The notes beneath the pieces were generated by a model. It worked only from the letters and a program-made list of their open reading frames with translations, did not search any database and was not told the DNA's origin. A DNA stretch of 5,901 nt, taken from contig CACZSM010000145.1 of NCBI GenBank assembly GCA_902783815.1, forward strand, positions 1-5,901, in the 5' to 3' direction. How positions within the stretch are numbered: position 1 is the first letter of the stretch; each line of letters opens with the position of its first letter. Positions 1-4,399 of this stretch are shown in pieces. This stretch comes from an uncultured Ruminococcus sp. GTDB lineage: Bacteria > Bacillota > Clostridia > Oscillospirales > Acutalibacteraceae. Made by a program: the position numbers and the translations under genes.

Positions 1-20
1 AAAATTTTAGTCACGATTTG

Positions 21-49
21 TTTAAAAAATAATTTAAATGGTGTATAAT
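21..49 (+). promoter_or_regulatory. Sigma-A-type promoter of the HPr gene
   Basis: A perfect -10 box TATAAT lies at 44-49. A 4/6 match to the -35 box (TTTAAA, 21-26) is exactly 17 bp upstream. Transcription should start near 56, leaving a leader of about 33 nt before the ATG at 89. The strong -10 and weaker -35 fit a moderately to well expressed housekeeping gene. This is read from sequence only. Confidence 0.7.
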
Positions 50-88
50 GATAAGCTGTTGGTGAAATTATTTTAGGAGACGATAAAA

Positions 89-358
89 ATGATCGAAAAA
101 AAACTGACTGTCATAAATCCGGAGGGACTGCATATGAGGCCGGCGGCTATATTTGCAGATGCTATGGGGCTTTTTGACTGTAAGATCCAAATTATTTTCA
201 AAAACTCCACGATAGATGCAAAAAGTCTGCTCAGCATTATGGCAGCCTGCATCAAATGCGGAAGTGATATCATTATCCGTTTTGACGGCTCCGACGAGGA
301 ACAGGCTGCAAAAAAAGCGTGTGAGCTTATACAGTCTGGTTTCACATCTGTAAGCTAA
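89..358 (+). CDS. ptsH: HPr family phosphocarrier protein
   Basis: This encodes an 89-residue protein, the normal HPr length. HPr is the cytoplasmic phosphocarrier of the PTS: enzyme I phosphorylates His15, which passes the phosphate to sugar-specific EIIA domains. The active-site motif G-L-H-M-R-P-A spans residues 13-19, with His15 and Arg17 both present. Ser46 is present in A-K-S-L-L-S (44-49). In Firmicutes this serine is the target of HPr kinase/phosphorylase, and HPr-Ser-P acts with CcpA in catabolite repression. The ATG is supported by AGGAGA at 75-80, 8 nt upstream. The gene stands alone between its promoter and a terminator, with no enzyme I gene (ptsI) following, an arrangement often seen in Clostridia. 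The Ser46 loop (S-I-M-A-A-C-I-K-C-G, 49-58) has two cysteines but keeps the family spacing. Function as a true PTS HPr is very likely; a Crh-like regulatory paralogue is less likely because His15 is intact. Confidence 0.93.
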   Translation: MIEKKLTVINPEGLHMRPAAIFADAMGLFDCKIQIIFKNSTIDAKSLLSIMAACIKCGSDIIIRFDGSDEEQAAKKACELIQSGFTSVS

Positions 359-367
359 AAAATCAAT

Positions 368-408
368 GACTGCCGCAGGCTTTTTTATCCTGCGGCAGTC
401 TTTTGTTT
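368..408. terminator. Strong bidirectional rho-independent terminator
   Basis: A perfect 12-bp inverted repeat (GACTGCCGCAGG at 368-379, CCTGCGGCAGTC at 389-400) encloses a 9-nt loop. On the + strand it is followed by TTTTGTTT (401-408), ending HPr transcription 10 bp after its stop. Read on the - strand the same stem is followed by ATTGATTTTTT, so it also ends the converging NYN-domain gene whose stop codon is at 407-409. Confidence 0.92.
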
Positions 409-1435
409 AAATTGAGCTTATTACAGGCAGATAAGGCTTTATTACCTTATACACCTTCTGACGATAGCTTAATTCTCCCGGAATACTCTTTATAAAGCTG
501 CGATACAGCTTCTGCATATTTGATGTTCCGTTTTCAAGTATCAATCTGCATACATCGTCTGCGATCCCGGCATCAAGCTCATTGTACTTCAATGCCGTTT
601 CCACAAGTGATTTCCTCCTCAGCGGTTTTGTCGGATAATACAGCTTACCCATTTCGCTGCGGTACGCTTCATCGCTTTTGAAGTGCGAATAGATCTCCTT
701 TGCATTCTCAGTACCGAACCCTACATTCAATACTCTGCACAGCAATGAAAGATCCGTTGATTTTATGCTCCTGCATATCTCACGGATGAATTCCGCATTG
801 CTCATCTTATGTGCGCTTTCAGAAGCATTTTCTTCTCCCTCTGTTTTCTCCGCCGGTATCCTGACAAGATCCCTCTTTGATGACACTTCTCCCGGCGGCG
901 CGACTGCCTCCAGAACTGTCAGTGGTTTTTCCTCATTTCCGTCATCCGTTATCTCAGTTATAACTCCACCGTCATCTGTTATCCTTTTCACTACCGGAAC
1001 TGCTGCTGTTTTTTGCTGTTTCTTTTTTTTCTTCTTTCGTTTTTTCTTATCATCAAACGAAAAATCCTCTTCGCTTTTTTTCAGCTCATCCGTACTTATG
1101 AGCTGAACATCAATGTACATTTTCTGCCAATGACTTACCGCTTTCTGAAATCCCTTGTCATTTGAATACACAACGAAACTTCTGTTCCTATGTCGCTGTA
1201 TCAGAAATGACAGCACACCAATAAGTTGGAGATCAAGTGCATTATTCCCTGTCATGCACTCGATAAACTGAATGTTCTTCCTGCCCGAATGTAACCTAAG
1301 ATACTCGTCAAGTTTTCCCGAACGGTGAACAGTGTAGAATATCATGATCCTGTCAGTTTTCTTTGATGTTTCAATGATCTCAAACAAACGGTTCTGTACA
1401 TTTTCGGAATCAATGAGTATATATCTTTTCTTCAA
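407..1435 (-). CDS. NYN/PIN-like domain protein, putative RNase, with Lys-rich linker and C-terminal helical region
   Basis: This 342-residue protein has no signal peptide. Residues 1-118 resemble a PIN-fold NYN-type domain. The first strand Y-I-L-I-D-S-E-N (5-12) carries Asp9 and Asn12, A-L-D-L-Q-L (66-71) carries Asp68, and V-V-Y-S-N-D-K-G-F (88-96) carries Asp93. Asp9, Asp68 and Asp93 match the acidic set that binds metal in PIN/NYN nucleases. A poly-basic tract follows (130-142: twelve of thirteen positions are Lys, Arg or Gln next to Lys). A low-complexity acidic linker (about 150-210) contains I-T-D-D-G twice. A helical C-terminal region (about 212-342) seems to hold two related units ending in Y-Y-P-T-K-P and Y-K-V-I-K-P-Y. 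The start is TTG: it is preceded 9 nt upstream by AGGAAG (1445-1450), and the next Met (residue 31) would remove the Asp9 strand. RNase activity is inferred from the fold. The basic tract suggests nucleic-acid binding. I know of no characterised member with this architecture. Confidence 0.8.
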   Translation of the reverse strand: MKKRYILIDSENVQNRLFEIIETSKKTDRIMIFYTVHRSGKLDEYLRLHSGRKNIQFIECMTGNNALDLQLIGVLSFLIQRHRNRSFVVYSNDKGFQKAVSHWQKMYIDVQLISTDELKKSEEDFSFDDKKKRKKKKKKQQKTAAVPVVKRITDDGGVITEITDDGNEEKPLTVLEAVAPPGEVSSKRDLVRIPAEKTEGEENASESAHKMSNAEFIREICRSIKSTDLSLLCRVLNVGFGTENAKEIYSHFKSDEAYRSEMGKLYYPTKPLRRKSLVETALKYNELDAGIADDVCRLILENGTSNMQKLYRSFIKSIPGELSYRQKVYKVIKPYLPVISSI

Positions 1436-1444
1436 CCAGGCACA

Positions 1445-1450
1445 CTTCCT
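1445..1450 (-). promoter_or_regulatory. Ribosome binding site fixing the TTG start of the NYN gene
   Basis: Read on the - strand this is AGGAAG within GAAAGGAAG, 9 nt before the TTG at 1433-1435. No in-frame ATG or GTG precedes it with comparable spacing, so this site decides the unusual start codon. Confidence 0.75.
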
Positions 1451-1485
1451 TTCAAATTATTTCAGATTATCCCCTTCAAAATGTG

Positions 1486-1520
1486 AAATCCGACAAAAAG
1501 TAGCTCTTTTTCACGGATTT
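1486..1520 (-). other. Hairpin at the predicted 5' end of the NYN-gene mRNA
   Basis: On the - strand a 7-bp stem (AAATCCG with CGGATTT) is followed by a 2x2 internal loop and a 6-bp stem (AAAAAG with CTTTTT) around a 5-nt AGCTA loop. The structure starts about 3 nt after the predicted transcription start near 1523 and ends about 50 nt before the start codon, so it does not cover the ribosome binding site. Neither side has the U-tract expected of a terminator on the - strand. An mRNA-stabilising 5' stem-loop is the simplest reading. An alternative pairing (GTGAAA at 1483-1488 with TTTCAC at 1509-1514) would compete with it. Confidence 0.5.
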
Positions 1521-1529
1521 TCTGTTGTT

Positions 1530-1558
1530 ATTATATAACAAAAAAATCAACTTGTCAA
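1530..1558 (-). promoter_or_regulatory. Perfect-consensus sigma-A promoter of the NYN gene
   Basis: Read on the - strand, TTGACA (1553-1558) and TATAAT (1530-1535) are separated by exactly 17 bp. DNA upstream of the -35 is very AT-rich and could act as an UP element. The start of transcription should be near 1523, giving a leader of about 88 nt. Confidence 0.85.
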
Positions 1559-1708
1559 TAATCGTCAATTTTTATATTAATTTTATGTAATATAGTCACA
1601 TTTTACAGATCTATCAGAGTATAATATTTATTGTAATTATCACCATATAAATGACTTTATTTTTGTAAAATAATAAATCTTTTAAATCATGAATTTCTGA
1701 CAGCTTTA
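1559..1708. other. AT-rich divergent spacer
   Basis: Together with the flanking promoters and leader (1436-1763), this is the only gene-free stretch over 300 bases in the window. It separates the divergent NYN and lipoprotein genes. It is strongly AT-rich. A lone TATAAT (+ strand, 1620-1625) has no usable -35 box. I see no RNA gene, convincing small ORF or repeat in it. Confidence 0.6.
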
Positions 1709-1717
1709 TGATATAAT
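1709..1717 (+). promoter_or_regulatory. Extended -10 promoter of the lipoprotein gene
   Basis: TGATATAAT is a perfect extended -10 (TGn followed by TATAAT at 1712-1717). The -35 position (ATGAAT, 1689-1694) is poor, as is usual for extended -10 promoters. Transcription should begin near 1724, giving a leader of about 40 nt. The 12-bp palindrome ATATGATCATAT (1716-1727) overlaps the last -10 bases and the start point and could be an operator. Confidence 0.7.
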
Positions 1718-1763
1718 ATGATCATATACAGTTGTTATTTCTTTCTAAAAAAGAGGTGAACTT

Positions 1764-2417
1764 ATGAAAAAAAGAATTATTGCTTTCATGCTCGCTTTGA
1801 CTGTTCTTTTATCTCTTTCGGCTGCCGGATGCTCCAATGACCACAATACTGACCACACTAAAAATATGATAAAAAACGCTCTCGAAATAAAAGAGCTTCC
1901 TTCCTTTGAGATCATCGACAGCTTTTCAAAAACTCACAGCGATGGTTCTATCGAAACCTACAGCATTATAAAATTTGAAGATGATGCCTCTAAAAGTTTT
2001 TCGAACCGTGTTGCGCTTACATGGGCTTTTGCTCCCGTATCTACACAATATATGAACTTTTCCGACTATGTTTATATTATCCCGGATTCCGGAATTGATG
2101 ATGCAAAAGCTACTCTTACCAAACTTAACGGAAAAGAAAAAATACGCTACCTCTTTGTTGACAAAACCGCTGACTTTGAAAAAAAATATGCCTTCAATAT
2201 TAAAGAAGACAAAAAGAAATATGACTATACTTATGATTCCACTGATGAAGAATCTTTTTCCTCCGGAAAAAAATATATCTATGAAGAAACCGATCCGCGT
2301 ACTCCATATTATGCTGTCGGATTTGCCTGCGGCTTCTTTGATCCGGACGAAAAAAAGCTGTATGTTTACAGCTTTGAACCTGCCTACGACAGCAAATACC
2401 TCAAATATATCAAATGA
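1764..2417 (+). CDS. Putative lipoprotein of unknown function
   Basis: This is a 217-residue protein. Residues 2-4 (K-K-R) begin a lipoprotein signal peptide, residues 5-18 form the hydrophobic core, and S-A-A-G-C (19-23) is the lipobox, so Cys23 should be diacylated and the protein anchored on the outer face of the membrane. The mature 195 residues are hydrophilic and rich in Lys, Asp and Tyr. A very charged segment lies at about 131-168, and a more hydrophobic stretch near the C-terminus is Y-A-V-G-F-A-C-G-F-F (about 182-191). There is no further membrane segment. The ATG is preceded by AGGTGA (1754-1759), 4 nt upstream, within AGAGGTGA. The gene is monocistronic, with its own promoter and terminator. 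I do not recognise a family. It could be a solute-binding, sensory or envelope-stress lipoprotein, but nothing in the sequence decides this. Confidence 0.85.
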   Translation: MKKRIIAFMLALTVLLSLSAAGCSNDHNTDHTKNMIKNALEIKELPSFEIIDSFSKTHSDGSIETYSIIKFEDDASKSFSNRVALTWAFAPVSTQYMNFSDYVYIIPDSGIDDAKATLTKLNGKEKIRYLFVDKTADFEKKYAFNIKEDKKKYDYTYDSTDEESFSSGKKYIYEETDPRTPYYAVGFACGFFDPDEKKLYVYSFEPAYDSKYLKYIK

Positions 2418-2421
2418 CAAA

Positions 2422-2465
2422 ACAGCGCACTACCTTATCAGTAATGCGCTGTCTGATTTTTGTTT
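2422..2465. terminator. Bidirectional rho-independent terminator
   Basis: ACAGCGCA (2422-2429) pairs with TGCGCTGT (2445-2452). After one mismatch, TAC pairs with GTA inside the loop. On the + strand TTTTTGTTT (2457-2465) follows and ends the lipoprotein transcript. On the - strand the stem is followed directly by TTTTG, so it can also terminate the converging small gene that stops at 2473. Confidence 0.85.
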
Positions 2466-2472
2466 CTAAGTA

Positions 2473-2784
2473 TCAGAATGTTACGCTCTTGCCTTCCTCA
2501 ATGCCGTTGATGACATAGTAAGCGACATCGTTCTCCGGCTGAATATATACATCCAGAGTCTTGATAGCTTCTGTCTTGCCCTCAGCTGCATAAGCGCCCT
2601 TGATTGAGTCAACAATTGATTCGATTGTTGTATTCTTTCCACCGAATTCGATCGTGCATTTGATTGTCTCTTTTACTGCCTTTGCCTTCGGAGCTGCCTT
2701 TTTCGGTTCTGCATTCTCAGCCTTTGCCTCAACTGCTGCTTCCTTAACTTCTGCTGCTTTGGTTTCCTTCTTAGTTCTTGGCAT
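2473..2784 (-). CDS. Small protein with Lys/Ala-rich tail, DUF6465-like
   Basis: This is a 103-residue cytoplasmic protein. Residues 1-40 form a low-complexity tail of Lys, Ala and Glu (M-P-R-T-K-K-E-T-K-A-A at the start, K-K-A-A-P-K-A-K-A at 28-36), resembling histone H1-type tails. Residues 41-103 form a compact domain: strand K-C-T-I-E-F-G-G-K, then helix E-S-I-V-D-S-I-K-G-A-Y (55-65), then strand L-D-V-Y-I-Q-P-E (77-84) and A-Y-Y-V-I-N-G (88-94). The pattern of strand, helix, Y-I-Q-P-E and A-Y-Y-V-I-N matches what I recall of DUF6465, a family of unknown function common in Clostridia; this recognition is from memory. The ATG is supported by AGAGGG (2794-2799), 9 nt upstream. A perfect-consensus promoter predicts high expression. 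Nucleic-acid binding is suggested by the tail but not shown. The tail is nearly charge-balanced because Glu alternates with Lys. Confidence 0.82.
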   Translation of the reverse strand: MPRTKKETKAAEVKEAAVEAKAENAEPKKAAPKAKAVKETIKCTIEFGGKNTTIESIVDSIKGAYAAEGKTEAIKTLDVYIQPENDVAYYVINGIEEGKSVTF

Positions 2785-2828
2785 AATAATGATCCCTCTT
2801 TCAATAAAATTAAGTTAAACAGCTGCGA

Positions 2829-2850
2829 ACATCTGTTATGTCACAGACAT
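2829..2850 (-). other. Possible 5' UTR hairpin of the DUF6465-like gene
   Basis: On the - strand ATGTCTGT (2843-2850) can pair with ACAGATGT (2829-2836), using two G-U pairs, around a 6-nt loop. It lies about 9 nt after the predicted transcription start near 2859 and about 30 nt before the ribosome binding site. It is a weaker structure than the one in front of the NYN gene, and its function is unknown. Confidence 0.35.
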
Positions 2851-2865
2851 CAACTTTATATATAC

Positions 2866-2894
2866 ATTATAACCTTTACAATTCATTTTGTCAA
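2866..2894 (-). promoter_or_regulatory. Perfect-consensus sigma-A promoter of the DUF6465-like gene
   Basis: On the - strand TTGACA (2889-2894) and TATAAT (2866-2871) are 17 bp apart, matching the ideal promoter at all twelve positions and in spacing. The predicted start near 2859 gives a leader of about 75 nt. This gene is therefore transcribed independently of the decarboxylase upstream. Confidence 0.87.
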
Positions 2895-2978
2895 ACAAAT
2901 TATGGAAATAATGCTTATTTTTGCACAAAAAACATTCACTTGTCCAAATAGCACTTTTATTTCATCAAATAATTGTTT

Positions 2979-2999
2979 AGTGTGACGGTAGTCAACACT
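2979..2999 (-). terminator. Weak terminator-like hairpin after the decarboxylase gene
   Basis: On the - strand, starting 2 nt after the TAA stop, AGTG and TGAC pair with GTCA and CACT around a 4-nt loop, with one bulged T. The sequence that follows is AAACAATTATTTG rather than a U-tract, so termination is probably inefficient. No better terminator is visible before the next promoter at 2894. Confidence 0.4.
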
Positions 3000-3000
3000 T

Positions 3001-4338
3001 TTAATTTCTTACTGCTCGTATTTTTTTTATACCGCTTGCAACCATTATTTCGATAACTTCCTTTGTTATCATTTCACCCGGCATTATTACCGGTACTCCC
3101 GGCGGACACGGACAAGCTGTATCTGCTGCTGTTCTCCCCTCTGAGTCTGATACATCAATTACCTCTGAATCCGACAGTACGGCATCCCGAAGCATCATTA
3201 CCCTTTCAGGAGCATTATTCAGATCCGTATTTACTGTTATTTCATTTCTCCCCGACGGCATTTCTTTTATTGCTGTTTCAAGCCGTTTCATATCCCTTTC
3301 AGAATTGAACGGCGTACATATCATTACTGCATTTTTCCCGTCACAGAATTCACAGTCTATACCGTATTCTCCGAAATACTTTTCCTGCGCCTCCGTACCG
3401 CATATACCAGCCGAAGCCGTATTAAGCGTAACCCTCAGCGGATCACATATACCCTCCGGCTGAGCTATTCCCTTTTCTTTTGCAAGCTGCTTTATCCTGC
3501 TTACTCTTCTTTCGCATTGTCTGTAATCCTCTGTACCGCTGCCGTTAAGAAAATAATCCGTACAGATATCAATTGACGACATTATCATATACGATGGACT
3601 TGTTGATCCAAAAAGCGACATCGCGCTTTTTGCGTTTTCAGCCAGTGCTTCATCTGCTATATTCAGTGCTGCTCCTCCTGTAAGTACAGGCAGAGTCTTA
3701 TGCAGAGAACAAGCTGTCATATCTGCTCCAAGATGTATCGGATGCAGGTCATTCTCCATGAATCCGAGGTGTGACCCATGCGCGTTATCTACAAGTAGCA
3801 ATACTCCTCTGCTGTGACAAACCTCTGCTATTTTACCGATATCGCAAAGCTCTCCATAATAATCCGGAGATGTTATATAACAGGCAGTTATTCTGCTGTC
3901 CGCATCAATAGCCTGTTTTACATCCTCTGCATATATTCTCCCGGTAAATCCGTTTTTCTGTCCCCTCGGATATATCCATACAGGCTCTATTCCAAGCAGC
4001 GCCATTGCATTTACTGCACTCCGATGCGCGTTCCTTGCGCAGATTATTTTTCTCCCCTTTTCCGACGCTATACGAAGCATTGTCTGTATTGCAAGACTGC
4101 ATCCCCCTGCTGATATAAGCGATCTTTTTGTTCTGAATAATTCTGACAGCAGATTTTCTGTCTGTAATATTACATCGTCAGCTTCATACAGTGCATCTGT
4201 ATCAGGAAGCTCTGTGAGATCAAGCTCCAACATCCCGCTTCCGAAAAATCCGGAGCATTTATGTCCCGGTGTGTGAAATGATGACCTGTCAAGACTGATG
4301 TGCTGCTGCAATCTGTTATATAATGGCTTACTATTCAA
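3001..4338 (-). CDS. Orn/Lys/Arg decarboxylase family, PLP-dependent fold-type I enzyme
   Basis: From the preferred TTG start the protein has 445 residues. It resembles the short Gram-positive group typified by Bacillus SpeA (about 490 aa), which decarboxylates basic amino acids to polyamines or precursors using pyridoxal phosphate. Motifs in order: F-H-T-P-G-H-K (21-27); A-R-N-A-H-R-S (101-107), with His105 placed to stack on PLP; S-P-D-Y-Y-G-E (157-163); L-V-D-N-A-H-G-S-H (182-190), with Asp184 for the pyridine nitrogen; S-L-H-K-T (211-215), with Lys214 as the Schiff-base lysine; F-G-S-T-S-P-S-Y (243-250); and C-P-P-G-V-P-V-I-M-P-G-E (411-422). The core is intact and cytoplasmic. A longer reading from TTG at 4363 is open, but the Shine-Dalgarno AAGGAG (4350-4355) lies inside it, so the start is TTG 4336-4338 (11 nt away) or, less likely, ATT 4339-4341 (8 nt). 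Substrate is not determined. It follows the surface-protein gene with a 61-bp gap and no visible promoter. Confidence 0.85.
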   Translation of the reverse strand: MNSKPLYNRLQQHISLDRSSFHTPGHKCSGFFGSGMLELDLTELPDTDALYEADDVILQTENLLSELFRTKRSLISAGGCSLAIQTMLRIASEKGRKIICARNAHRSAVNAMALLGIEPVWIYPRGQKNGFTGRIYAEDVKQAIDADSRITACYITSPDYYGELCDIGKIAEVCHSRGVLLLVDNAHGSHLGFMENDLHPIHLGADMTACSLHKTLPVLTGGAALNIADEALAENAKSAMSLFGSTSPSYMIMSSIDICTDYFLNGSGTEDYRQCERRVSRIKQLAKEKGIAQPEGICDPLRVTLNTASAGICGTEAQEKYFGEYGIDCEFCDGKNAVMICTPFNSERDMKRLETAIKEMPSGRNEITVNTDLNNAPERVMMLRDAVLSDSEVIDVSDSEGRTAADTACPCPPGVPVIMPGEMITKEVIEIMVASGIKKIRAVRN

Positions 4339-4349
4339 AATGTCTTTTT

Positions 4350-4355
4350 CTCCTT
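4350..4355 (-). promoter_or_regulatory. Ribosome binding site that decides the decarboxylase start
   Basis: AAGGAG on the - strand is the only good ribosome binding site near the 5' end of the gene. It lies downstream of the TTG at 4363-4365 and upstream of the TTG at 4336-4338, which excludes the longer start. Confidence 0.7.
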
Positions 4356-4367
4356 TTACCAACAAAC

Positions 4368-4392
4368 AGGCACCGGCTGTTTGCCGATGCCT
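4368..4392 (-). terminator. Intercistronic hairpin, terminator or attenuator
   Basis: On the - strand AGGCATCGGC pairs with GCCGGTGCCT as ten base pairs, one of them U-G, around the loop AAACA. It begins 7 nt after the surface-protein stop codon and is followed by GTTTGTTGG, a poor U-tract. It ends 12 nt before the ribosome binding site of the decarboxylase. It may be a leaky terminator, an RNA-processing site or a 3' stability hairpin. On the DNA + strand the central pair is a C/A mismatch, so it is better suited to - strand transcripts. Confidence 0.6.
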
Positions 4393-4399
4393 ATTTCTC

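Noticed and set aside
73..345. Open frame antisense to the HPr gene
   Set aside because: It lies wholly opposite a strongly supported gene and has no ribosome binding site or family resemblance.
765..1106. + strand frame opposite the NYN gene with a Phe-rich run
   Set aside because: The Phe run is only the antisense reading of the poly-lysine tract, and there is no start signal.
1344..1538. + strand frame across the NYN start, promoter and 5' hairpin
   Set aside because: It overlaps the NYN start, leader and promoter on the other strand and has no ribosome binding site.
1620..1625. TATAAT as an additional + strand promoter in the divergent spacer
   Set aside because: There is no recognisable -35 at 16-18 bp and no TGn extension, and such boxes are expected by chance in this AT-rich stretch.
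1926..2469. Frames antisense (1926-2420) and shifted (2068-2469) to the lipoprotein gene
   Set aside because: The lipoprotein frame has a signal peptide, ribosome binding site and matched terminator. The others have none of these, and the shifted one runs through the terminator.
2600..2818. + strand frame opposite the DUF6465-like gene with Ala/Phe-rich hydrophobic stretches
   Set aside because: The hydrophobicity is the antisense of the Lys/Ala/Glu tail. It resembles a membrane protein only by chance.
3814..4113. + and - frames inside the decarboxylase gene (including 3905-4102 -)
   Set aside because: The true frame carries all PLP-enzyme motifs in order. These are shadows.
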